A DNA stretch of 64,000 nt from Neobacillus pocheonensis (lineage in GTDB: Bacteria; Bacillota; Bacilli; Bacillales; Cytobacillaceae), in NCBI GenBank assembly GCA_023702235.1, contig JAMQCR010000001.1:1736001-1800000 (forward strand). The letters run 5' to 3'. Below, in pieces: positions 35,770 through 44,564 of this stretch (position 1 is its first letter; every line of letters begins with the position of its first letter). The notes under the pieces are model-generated. The model ran no database searches and was not told where the DNA came from. It worked only from the letters and a program-made list of their open reading frames with translations. The translations under genes and the position numbers were made by a program.

Positions 35770-37346
35770 TTAGCTATGCAAACTCCCCTTTAACCATGCT
35801 CGTGGACGATAGGGACCAACAGGGATTTGGATTAAACTGGTTTTCCCTTTTGCTTCAATCTGGTAAAGTTCGTCACACGATTTAGCATCAAATCCCAGAA
35901 GCGGGTGGCCGCCCATATCTAAAGCATTCGCCGCTAAGAGGAGCCGTTGCACTAAAATGCCCGCTTCCATTTGCTGAATCCGATATCCTCTATACCCCAA
36001 TGTCTTGAAGAGATGATCCTTGTCTCCAACGATATGGAAGCAAAGCGGGACTTGGAACAGATTCACATTATCCATTGTTAATCCATTTTGTAAATACTCC
36101 CGATAATCACCTGACGATATTCTCCGAAGTGCATTAGCCCCTTTGTCAAAGGAGTATGCTCCATTTGGAACGTCCTCTACATGATTTATACAACTAACCA
36201 AGGCCAAACGAGATTCGAAATTACCATCTGTTCTGTCAAGGTCATTCTGATAGGAAAAGGAAATAGTCTCTTTTAGCAAAGTGGCTATTTGTGCTTGACT
36301 TACTTTTCCTATCAAAAAATCCGCATCAGGAGAATGTCGCTTCCTGCAAACTGTTGCAAGATCATATGATATAGGCTCTGTAAATGGCAACATGACAGTC
36401 TCCATGCTTGAGGAAACACTCATACGATGATGTTTCTCCAACTTGGCAAAGAAATCTGTTGATTCTAACATCGATGCTTCATTTACCTTCCTTAACATTG
36501 GATAATCTACTATTCTTTTTGATCGTTGAAAGGTTTCATGATTCAAAACTGGCAACTCCCGGCATAAAGCACTGACAGAAACACTTTCTAGCTCATGGCT
36601 ATCACTAAAGTTTAAAGCTGAATGATTCGACAATGGGATAACAGCGTATACACTTTCATCCTGTTCGGATAGACCAAGCAAGTGATTGATAGGTCGATCA
36701 AGAAATTGGTAGCATACCTTTGTAGATAACCCTAGCCGATCAGCTACTTCTAACGATTGCCCAATCAACACTCCTGTATCTAACCCTTGCAAACGATAGG
36801 AAAAGTTATTATATTTATAAAAATTTTTCCAAAACACCGTCGAAATAAAAAGGGTTCCAAAGCAGTCTGAAACATCACAGCTATTCCCTAGACTCCTAGT
36901 TAAATAGGAGTCGTAATTACCTTCTCTCAACAATACGAGTCGGTGATGAGCAACAGAATAGTGGTAGATTCCTTCTGGGATATCATCTAGCTTTAAATAG
37001 ACATATAATTCATTTGGATACATTGCTCCCCCAGAGGGAACAAATCTCCGTAACGAAGGGACAACACTCACATCATGTTCCGTGAATCCATTGAAAAAGG
37101 CGTCTGAGAGTATTGAGTAAAGCCATATATATACCATAGGTAATGACCGACGTCCTCAAGGTTTGGTTTAATTGGAGCAACACGTCCCATGAGGGATAAC
37201 GGTACTTCCGCAGAAAGGGGAATCTCTGTTAAGCCACGATACAATTTATAAGAAAGTGGTGCATTTCCCCAATCAACCTGCCAATCCTCCGGAAAAAGTT
37301 TATCTGTTTCAAAATGCAGATGGTATAGAAATGTATCTAGATTCAA
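35770..37346 (-). pseudogene. SagB-type (ThcOx) dehydrogenase of the TOMM cluster, frameshifted
   Basis: TTG start eight bases behind AGGAGG. The repaired protein is about 525 residues with two nitroreductase-like halves: an N-terminal one (LRRFVPSGGAMYPNELYVYL, LQGLDTGVLIGQSLEVADRL) and a C-terminal one (SRLALVSCINHVEDVPNGAY, YRGYRIQQMEAGILVQRLLL). SagB enzymes are FMN-dependent and oxidise azolines to thiazoles or oxazoles. The double-domain form is typical of Bacillus heterocycloanthracin-type clusters. One G of a GGG is missing at about 37080 (residue 88), separating DVGHYLWYIYGFTQ from the rest. Confidence 0.85.
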
Positions 37347-37369
37347 CCCTGTTACCTCCTACTCTTCCT

Positions 37370-39309
37370 TTATGGAAACGGATGAGGATATGGATTAAGC
37401 TGTTTATATTCTAACGGCTCCTTTGTAAATCCGAGTTTCATCGGTACGCAGAGAACCCTCTCAAGCCCTTTTACACGGGTTAGATGATGACCGAATGTCA
37501 TCGGTAACATTCCTGGAATCAATACTTTTACACAGAATAATCCGTTCCGTTTAGTAATAGGTGTTGACTGGTCAACCACAATAACCTCGAGGTCTAACCG
37601 ACGGAGCTTTTTCAAGATGTCCTCTAGATCATCTTTCAAATCTTTGTTTCTCGACTGGGGCTTAAACTCCTCTTTAAACGTTCTTAATGGACGGTTACTT
37701 TCCAATAAAAAATTCAATCGCTCCTCCGCCTCCGGCAAACCATACAGCAGGCCATGGTCCTCCATCGTCTTGACTTCGAATGGATCTTGTAACATCCTTT
37801 CATATTTCTGTCGGTTTTCTTCTAATTTTTCATCATGTCTATACATCATTCCTGCAAGCTCGTAAATCGCACTTTTAACAGCACTAACCGGATCCGGATT
37901 TGCTGCAGCTGCACAAATAAGGTTAACACCCTTGGATCTCCTATTTTTTGCGACTCCCCAAACGCTTGGGATCTCATGTTCCATCGTCGAATTATAAAAA
38001 TAGAGGTCATATCCAACGACCTCACGTATCCTGTCAATCATCAGCTGTAATTCTTGATCGTCTGCTGAACGAAGGTCAAGACGCGGTAGGGGCAGCCTTG
38101 CATACCAGGTTAACAGGAATGAATCTCGCTCGACCACCTCCATAATGGCATGGAAAATTGCTTCCTCAAGACTTCCTCCTAATGCACATCCGTTAGACGT
38201 TTCATAAACCAGGCCTCTTGATAGCCCAAGCTGTAGTAGGCTAGTAGCTCTGGAACGAGAATTGGACGTTCTTGTAAAAACGAATATCCCCATACCCAAT
38301 TCATTTGTGCATCAGGATGAAACGGTTTAAATGGAAAATTAACTTTTGCATACTGTTCCTGTTCATGTAAACCAAAACGACTAGGATGTAATGCTATATT
38401 CTCCAAATTGCGATAACTGCCTCGAATTACTGTCTTCTTACCTCAAGGCCCAATCCCGCAATATCGCTCCAACCCTTCTAAAATGGCAGTTAACTTACTC
38501 AGCTCATAAGAATTCGACCTTCCTGCTACCCCCTCATCAGCTCCAAATAAGGGCATGTTAACTAGGACATCTGCAAATGGCAGTCTGTAATCCTGCATTC
38601 TTCCATTCATGACCCCGGTTCGGAAATCCATATATTCTTTGGTTAAAACTGTAGTTAATTCACTTATTGGACGACAGCGGTAACTGTCCTCACTGATTTT
38701 AGGACTAGATTTAATTTTTATTTGGGCTAATGCCGCTGTGTCATCTGGTAAAGAGCTGCAGACTGGGCATAAAGGATCGGGCAAGAAAAAGTGGCTGGTA
38801 GTGAGTAATGTTCTTAGATTCGTAATGGACATTCGATTTTCTAAGTAGGCGCGATCACCATTAAGAATCCGCTGTACCTCCTTGCTTATCAAGAAAGACA
38901 TCTGCATTAGTCCTGTTCGTGATGCCCATGCATCACGCTGGACTCCTTCTTCTGTTGGCATACTTTCTTGGAGTTTCCACATTTGTAGACGATCGGGTCC
39001 AGCTATTATGCGCCGTATGTCTGCACAGCGAGAACATCCAGGTCCATCAGGAAGAACAATTGGACCAATGATTCCCTCCCCGAATGAAACAAATCCACGA
39101 AGCCAAGGGATCCCAGCAATTCGGAATTTTTCTTCCGCTTTTTGATGAATCGATGGAAACCAGGCATCGTGTAATACCAAAGCTAAATCTGTTTCTTCTG
39201 TAACTTCTGCCAGGTCACATTGTCGCCTGACGTTATTTTGGACCGATAATAAATTACTTACACATTCCGCTAATACTCCCTCTCCTTCAATTAAAATTTG
39301 GGCAACCAT
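37370..39309 (-). pseudogene. TOMM cyclodehydratase: E1-like leader-binding domain fused to YcaO, nonsense plus frameshift
   Basis: ATG behind GAGAGGAGG, overlapping the upstream gene by 23 bases. Residues 1-200 are the E1/ThiF-like partner with zinc CxxC pairs (GPGCSRCADIRR, DPLCPVCSSL). YcaO follows: TGVMNGRMQDYRLPFADVLV, GRSNSYELSKLTAILEGLER, then ETSNGCALGGSLEEAIFHAI, EVVERDSFLLTWY and the Pro-rich end NPYPHPFP. YcaO uses ATP to cyclise Cys/Ser/Thr onto the backbone. A TGA at 38443-38445 interrupts GP-R-GKKTV (CGA to TGA), and one G of GGG is missing near 38215 (QEGLVYETS). Repaired length is about 647 residues, as expected for the fused form. Confidence 0.85.
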
Positions 39310-41260
39310 CAGGATTCCTCCTCTCGCAGTTGCACACCAAACACTCCTGCCAGCTCATTCTGCTTAAAAAAGGTTCAAAGCTAAAATCGTAAACGGTTAG
39401 TCGATTATTGTTATTGTGAAGGACCTGAAGGGCAGATTGCAATAGCTCAGATTGTGTTAGTTCCTCACAAGAAGGAATTTCAAGCTTAGAAGAGTTATTT
39501 TTCAAAAAAACCGCTGGATTTACCACTTGCCTCTCTTTGGTATTCACTTGATTTTGAGCATCCATAAGTGCTTGTTGTAATGCACCCCTTAACGCCAATG
39601 TTGTATTTAAACCTACCTTTGTGTACCATCGGTCATTTGATCTAACTCTTATTACGGGGAAGCCATGGATTTCCTCTTCTATTCCGATCGTCGTTAGTCT
39701 ATTCAAGGTAGTTAAGGCATCTAAATAATATCGGCAGTGTCGATCTTCCATCGATCCAAGCTCCATATGAGAAATCGTTTTCAGTTGATTGACCTTTCTA
39801 TTTCTTAATTCTTCGTCTAAATAGGCTTGCAACCCTCGGCAAATAACCTCTTCAATTGTTTCACCGGCACCGATTCCTATAAATCCGCTTGAAAGGCCTG
39901 CACCTGCGTTATTGACGTCTCCCTTAACGAGTGGATCAATTATGTTTGAAACGTACATTTCAATACCTGTCAGCCCAGCTTCCCTCTGCGCTTCCTCATG
40001 TGTTAAACCTCCACAGATAACTTCTGGTAGCAGCTCTGCCGGACCTTCTGACAGAGGGTTAACTGCTTGAATATAGCACTGTGGAAGCGGTATTTGCGGC
40101 AAATTCCGCTCCTCCCAAGTATGGAAAATTCCAGTTTTTTCTGAGGTTAAGCGGCTGAAATAGTCCAAGAGGTAACTGGGTGATTCATTTCTCACTACTT
40201 CCTGTTTAAGCCTAGCATCAAGATCTTCAACCTGTCTTGGTGTATCCATTTTAGTTGTCAGTGGATGTGTTAGGAACGAAAGCCAGTCTCCTTCAAGCGT
40301 TTCAAGATCAAGAAGGTAAATTTGGTTCCCCTGATTTGCACCTGCAATGTTTGTTGCCTTTTTGAATAATTCGAATACTGTAATATTTGCCAACAGTGAT
40401 CCTGTAGTCGGAGAGAAGATCTGGGGCTGCTTATTTGTATTGAATACAGTTTGATGAATGCGCCGCCATGCCGACTCCCAGCAGCCATCTGATTCTGGAT
40501 GAACGACTGGACCAGCTAACCCCACATGGTCTAAACATATAGCGGGTATAAAGACCTTCCTTTCATCTTTACAAACCAGATTTAGATTCCTTAATTCTTT
40601 CATATTTCCATCCTGGGACATATACAAAACCCAATCATATGGCTTCACAGCTTCAATCCAATAACCTATCCCCCCTTCTTTTCGAAAAGGTACCACTGCT
40701 ACATCGACCTCAGCATCGATCACTTTAGCTTTCTCCACCAATTCATTTATTCGCTGCAGGTTGGTTGGTATAGTATCTGTTACTAAAACATGAAATTTAG
40801 GCAAACCTGATTCTAGTAATGACGATACAGTTGAAAGGATGAAGTCGCCAGATCCGATTGTCAGCACTTTCGCTTGACGGTATTGCTGAAATCGGAACGC
40901 ACCAGATTCCACAAAATTTTCGATAAATTCTATTTGTGGAGCATGGTGGTGAAGAACCATACTTGTTAATTGATGGGGTTTATCTTGGCCTATATCTCGA
41001 ACAAAGCCATTCTTGTACAACGTTTCAGCGATCTTATATACCCTGTTCCGATAAGGAGGAGTTAATCCCACTGTCAGATCTTCCAATGTCTTTTCCCCAT
41101 TGAACATAGGCATTAGTTTTTCAATCCACTGATAGATGGTGGCTCCTTCCATCTGGAACGAGCTTACATTATTTCTAAAATAAACACCACCTGATGGATC
41201 CGGGAGAAAAAATGTATCCCTTTTTACTTTTAAACGTGAGGACGAGGTCAGTTTTATCAT
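39287..41260 (-). CDS. ThiF-like thiazole-containing bacteriocin maturation protein
   Basis: 657 residues, intact, ATG behind GGAGGAG. It fits the putative thiazole-containing bacteriocin maturation proteins of Bacillus (TIGR03693-like, ocin_ThiF_like). The N-terminal RiPP-recognition-like part (SRLKVKRDTFFLPDPSGGVY) precedes a Rossmann segment (QAKVLTIGSGDFILSTVSSL). A second part resembling YcaO-associated sequences contains SEGPAELLPEVICGGLTHEE and ends in a Cys cluster (WQECLVCNCERRNPDGCPNF). Gene order (precursor, this gene, E1-YcaO, SagB, all minus) indicates one maturation pathway; this protein probably presents the leader to the cyclodehydratase. Confidence 0.85.
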   Translation of the reverse strand: MIKLTSSSRLKVKRDTFFLPDPSGGVYFRNNVSSFQMEGATIYQWIEKLMPMFNGEKTLEDLTVGLTPPYRNRVYKIAETLYKNGFVRDIGQDKPHQLTSMVLHHHAPQIEFIENFVESGAFRFQQYRQAKVLTIGSGDFILSTVSSLLESGLPKFHVLVTDTIPTNLQRINELVEKAKVIDAEVDVAVVPFRKEGGIGYWIEAVKPYDWVLYMSQDGNMKELRNLNLVCKDERKVFIPAICLDHVGLAGPVVHPESDGCWESAWRRIHQTVFNTNKQPQIFSPTTGSLLANITVFELFKKATNIAGANQGNQIYLLDLETLEGDWLSFLTHPLTTKMDTPRQVEDLDARLKQEVVRNESPSYLLDYFSRLTSEKTGIFHTWEERNLPQIPLPQCYIQAVNPLSEGPAELLPEVICGGLTHEEAQREAGLTGIEMYVSNIIDPLVKGDVNNAGAGLSSGFIGIGAGETIEEVICRGLQAYLDEELRNRKVNQLKTISHMELGSMEDRHCRYYLDALTTLNRLTTIGIEEEIHGFPVIRVRSNDRWYTKVGLNTTLALRGALQQALMDAQNQVNTKERQVVNPAVFLKNNSSKLEIPSCEELTQSELLQSALQVLHNNNNRLTVYDFSFEPFLSRMSWQECLVCNCERRNPDGCPNFN

Positions 41261-41339
41261 TCAGCTCCTCCTTATTCTTAAATTTCTTTCTAATTTTCCA
41301 TTATCATTTTATGTTCTTTTATTTGTCCATTATGTTAAA

Positions 41340-41386
41340 CAAAAAAAGAAATGCCCCTGGAGCAGAGCTGCTGGGGCACTTTCTCT
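41340..41386 (-). terminator. Terminator/attenuator between precursor and maturation genes
   Basis: On the minus strand TGCCCC and GGGGCA enclose a second AGCAG/CTGCT hairpin, followed by TTTC and T7. Its position right after the precursor would make precursor mRNA abundant and let only part of transcription continue into the maturation genes. Confidence 0.65.
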
Positions 41387-41686
41387 TTAGATAAAACCGA
41401 TACCAAATCCGAAACAACTAAAACCGATTCCAAAACAGCCGGCACAACCAAAGCCGCCGAAACATCCACCACACCGGAATCCGCCGCATCCGAATCCACC
41501 GCATCCGAATCCACCACAACGGAATCCACCGCATCCGAATCCACCGCACCGGAATCCACCACAACGAAATCCACCGCACCGCCGAGCATCTCCTAAATAT
41601 AATTGGCTTTGAGGATCCATTGGAATTACCTCACCAACTCGGTAATTATCCATGCCCAACATTTGCAATTCATTGAAATTTTGCAT
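41387..41686 (-). CDS. TOMM precursor peptide, heterocycloanthracin/sonorensin family
   Basis: 99 residues with GGGGAGG five bases before the ATG. The leader (about residues 1-35, NELQMLGMDNYRVGEVIPMD) is followed by ARR and a core beginning at Cys37. Cys recurs every fifth residue in eight CGG units (seven CGGFR or CGGFG, then CGGC), followed by FGGFGCAGCFGIGFSC and a Phe/Gly tail. In all there are 12 Cys, one Ser and no Thr in the core, so mostly thiazoles would form. It is encoded beside the maturation genes and resembles heterocycloanthracin/sonorensin bacteriocin precursors, whose Cys are usually spaced by two residues. No immunity or export gene adjoins it. Confidence 0.85.
   Translation of the reverse strand: MQNFNELQMLGMDNYRVGEVIPMDPQSQLYLGDARRCGGFRCGGFRCGGFGCGGFRCGGFGCGGFGCGGFRCGGCFGGFGCAGCFGIGFSCFGFGIGFI
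41474..41578 (-). repeat. Seven 15-nt coding repeats in the TOMM precursor
   Basis: Seven CGGF(R/G) units (residues 37-71) encoded by near-identical 15-base repeats. Recombination could change the number of heterocycles. Confidence 0.85.
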
Positions 41687-41717
41687 ACTTACCTCCCCTT
41701 TATAATTAAAAAATATA

Positions 41718-41735
41718 TATCAGTTAAAACTGATA
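41718..41735 (-). promoter_or_regulatory. Palindromic operator candidate upstream of the TOMM precursor
   Basis: Perfect inverted repeat TATCAGTT-AA-AACTGATA, centred about 40 bases before the precursor start and overlapping the AT-rich region where the promoter should lie. Likely a binding site of a dimeric regulator, not identified. Confidence 0.4.
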
Positions 41736-41946
41736 CTTAAGTCATGTGTTAATCTAGATAGAACCACAAGCTACCTCGTGATCTCTCTTCAACAAAGTAT
41801 GATTCAAATTAGGTCACTGTTACTGATTTAGGTGCCTATTTCAAACGAGATTAAAGGTTAGGTACTATGTAAATAAATTGTTAAACGATAGAAGCTTAAA
41901 AATTTCAATAAATTTTTTATTAAATGAGCAATGTTTACGAGAAATG

Positions 41947-41982
41947 TCAAAGAAAAAAGACTCAAGTGGATGGACACTCAAG
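41947..41982 (-). terminator. Terminator of the glycolipid glycosyltransferase gene
   Basis: On the minus strand a 12-bp stem (two G-U pairs) AAGACTTGAGTG / CACTTGAGTCTT with T6, about 30 bases beyond the stop. Confidence 0.65.
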
Positions 41983-42011
41983 TCTTCATATCATCAAAAA
42001 TATGGAAAAAT

Positions 42012-43172
42012 TTATTTATTTGAAGCAAAAGCAAAAGCAAAAGCAAATCTTTTTTTCTTCACAGGTTCAAACTCTTCTTTTTCCACAGAGAGGAGAAAAT
42101 TCAAAATATCCTCAGCTGCATGCTTGTTGATAAAGTTTCTTTGCGATTCCATGATAGAAGTTAAACGTTCCCCGTCATAATCTAACAATTCTTCGATAAT
42201 GGAAGTAAGATGTTCAGTGTTTTGGCAATATACACCTAAATTATGCTTTTCGGCAAACCATGGATTATCTTTTTCTTGCCCTGGTAAAGCTCCTGTAATG
42301 ATAATCGGCAAGTTCGTAGCAACAGTTTCAAACATTACATTCGGGCTTCCTCTTGTGATCGCAATATCTGCTGCCAGCATCAAATCTTGAATATTTTTAA
42401 CAAATCCATGAATTTGAGCACGGTCTCCATAACGTTCATTTAAAGAAGATTCCAATTCCGTTTTCAATTTTTCATTTCTGCCTGCAATGATGCTTACCGT
42501 ACAATCGAAATGTTCAAGCAGTTCTTCTGCTATCGCACTCATATTGCCTACTCCTTCACCACCGCTCATCATTAAAAAGTTGATAGTCGATTTTCCATTG
42601 GTCCGATTGCCTGAATGGCAATGAAATCTTTCTCGAACAGGAAATCCAACCACATTGATTTTTTCTTCAGGAACGCCAAACTCTAAACATTTTTCTTTGG
42701 CTTCTTCAGTAGGGCTAAGGATAAAATCTGCCCGCCCGTCTGCCCATAAAGGATAAATATTCACAAGATCGGCAATTAGGGTGCCAAAAGGAATGTGAAT
42801 GTTTTCTTTGCGCAAGATATTAATGACGGAACCATTGAAATTAGGATGAATCGATAAAATCAAATCGGGTTTTACTTCATTCAGTAAAGCAAGAAAATTG
42901 TTTCTGATCACCACTTCTACGCATTTATCCACTAAAAAGGAATTCATTGCAGAAAAATGCCAGATGGCGTTCCACAGCTGGGCAGAATATCGAGTAATCG
43001 GTCCATAGGATTTGCCGATGTTTAATAAAGCTGTTCCGCCTAAAGCAAAGCCATCGACCACTTGGATGTCAATTTGGGTATTCACACCAATTTTTTCATG
43101 CAAGGATTCAGCAATACTTTTATGTCCATGACCTGTATGGTCAGATGAAATCACCAGAATTTTTTTAGTCAC
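42012..43172 (-). CDS. Diacylglycerol glycosyltransferase-like protein (MGDG synthase/UgtP type, GT28)
   Basis: 386 residues, GTG start behind AAAGG. The N-terminal MGDG_synth domain (KKILVISSDHTGHGHKSIAE, DLILSIHPNFNGSV) is followed by a GT28 C-terminal domain (MMSGGEGVGNMSAIAEELLE, ADIAITRGSPNVMFETVATN, LPGQEKDNPWF). These transfer sugar from UDP-sugars to diacylglycerol at the membrane. The C-terminus KKKRFAFAFAFASNK is odd: it is encoded by four GCAAAA-type hexamers (42025-42048), a slippage-prone array. It lies upstream of and co-directional with the TOMM precursor, probably unrelated. Confidence 0.85.
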   Translation of the reverse strand: MTKKILVISSDHTGHGHKSIAESLHEKIGVNTQIDIQVVDGFALGGTALLNIGKSYGPITRYSAQLWNAIWHFSAMNSFLVDKCVEVVIRNNFLALLNEVKPDLILSIHPNFNGSVINILRKENIHIPFGTLIADLVNIYPLWADGRADFILSPTEEAKEKCLEFGVPEEKINVVGFPVRERFHCHSGNRTNGKSTINFLMMSGGEGVGNMSAIAEELLEHFDCTVSIIAGRNEKLKTELESSLNERYGDRAQIHGFVKNIQDLMLAADIAITRGSPNVMFETVATNLPIIITGALPGQEKDNPWFAEKHNLGVYCQNTEHLTSIIEELLDYDGERLTSIMESQRNFINKHAAEDILNFLLSVEKEEFEPVKKKRFAFAFAFASNK

Positions 43173-43530
43173 AGAATCAAACCTTTCTAGATTACTTAAA
43201 TTTTGGACGAACGTTTCATCAAAATATTTCTATCGCTTTTCAAGTAGAGATTTTCTTATATATTATAATAATAGGAATAGTTTATATTTTTTTAAAAACA
43301 TACGAAAAAGCCTTTCCTGTAAAAGACTTCGGTTAAAAGAGGACTGTAAACTTTTAGTGAATCTTTTATCATTATATGTAATATCGATATAGAAAAAAGA
43401 ACTTGTTTATGGAAATATATTAATTGTTTCTTTTTTAAAAGGCTTTTTTGAAAAGTATTTATCCATAATGTGTCATTTCTTCAAAACAAACGTACACATT
43501 AACCTTTTTTCCAAATTCATCAGTCTCTAC
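43173..43530. other. Intergenic, no gene seen
   Basis: About 360 AT-rich bases. Neither strand has a frame with a ribosome-binding site. The promoter of the glycosyltransferase gene must lie at the left end. Confidence 0.4.
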
Positions 43531-44175
43531 TCAAGCAATATTTATAGCACGCGCAGCTAACACTGCCACAATAACTAGAGAAATAGATGATTGAATCATC
43601 ATAAAAATTTTTGCTCTTTGAGATAAAACCATTGTATCAGTTGGACTAAACGCTGTATTTGTATTGAAGGCTAAGTATAAATAATCTAGAAATGATGGGG
43701 TCCATTTTTCTAATTCAAGTATAGTAAAAGTCATTTGTGGAAATAAAAAATCAGGCTGCTCACTTTTTCCACTATGCCTTTTCAAGGGACCACCCCGATC
43801 GAGTTCCCAATACCATACAGCGAAAACACCAATGTTAATAATCCAAAGCAGGCTTGCACTTTTGAATAAACTGGCAGCGCTAGCACTGTGCTGGAACAAT
43901 GCATGAATCAAGAATGCCACACTACTAACTAACCCAATCGTAACTACTCCTGTTATAGTAAGGGCTAGAGCTCGTGTCCATCCATGGTGCCCTCGAATCA
44001 TGCTTATTGTTGTTGGTATAATCAAAATAACTACAATAGTAAGGATTGTCCAGCTAGGACCAATTGTTAATTTTTCCGAAATAACACTTAGTAGGATCCC
44101 AATAATGAGAACCGTGATTAAAAATGCTCCTCGTGGAACATGAATATAGTTTTCATCTGAAGTATTGGTTTCCAA
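43531..44175 (-). CDS. Polytopic membrane protein, DUF1345-like/ion-channel-like
   Basis: The TTG at 44175 lies seven bases behind AGGAGG and is preferred to the upstream TTG. About 214 residues and six membrane segments. The last part (WTPSFLDYLYLAFNTNTAFS, PTDTMVLSQRAKIFMMIQSS) has the S/T-D-x-x-x-L-S pattern seen in DUF1345 proteins and resembles the pore-to-last-helix region of two-helix ion channels. Function unknown. Monocistronic. Confidence 0.65.
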   Translation of the reverse strand: METNTSDENYIHVPRGAFLITVLIIGILLSVISEKLTIGPSWTILTIVVILIIPTTISMIRGHHGWTRALALTITGVVTIGLVSSVAFLIHALFQHSASAASLFKSASLLWIINIGVFAVWYWELDRGGPLKRHSGKSEQPDFLFPQMTFTILELEKWTPSFLDYLYLAFNTNTAFSPTDTMVLSQRAKIFMMIQSSISLVIVAVLAARAINIA

Positions 44176-44564
44176 AAAACTCCCTCCTGAAAATCTTTTT
44201 TCCAAATTAGGGTGTATCTGCTAACTATTCTCCATACCAAATATACCCATAGATAATTCCAGCACTATTTACCACTCAACGCTATAATAATTTCATCCCA
44301 GACTATTATAGCAAATCGCTGTAGCTATATGAAAATAAATAAGAAAACACATTAGGGACTCATGTATATGGTAAGGAAGCAAAAATAGCTATTTTTATTC
44401 CCACATCTAGAATCCCTACTGCCCTGAACTTTATTATAACAGTTCTTTATTTCATAGTTGATATCGCCTTATCGTTTTACTACCTTGTTTGGCTCCAAAC
44501 CATGGCGTTCTCAAACAATATGGATAGGCTTTCTTCGTTTACATCCTCCCTTATATAGGGTGAA
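44176..44564. other. Intergenic, no gene seen
   Basis: About 390 bases with A/T-rich sequence and no protein-like frame. The region next to 44565 is the 3' end of the GT39 gene and has no obvious terminator. Confidence 0.35.

Noticed and set aside
37068..37137. Two separate dehydrogenase genes overlapping in the TOMM cluster
   Set aside because: The two frames are collinear parts of one SagB protein separated by a missing G at about 37080.
41474..41578. Possible CRISPR array (15-nt repeats)
   Set aside because: Repeats are contiguous, in coding phase and without spacers. No cas genes were seen in the window.
41351..41596. Plus-strand Ser/Thr/Glu repeat frame resembling an adhesin
   Set aside because: It is antisense to the TOMM precursor repeats; the minus strand has the ribosome-binding site and family match.
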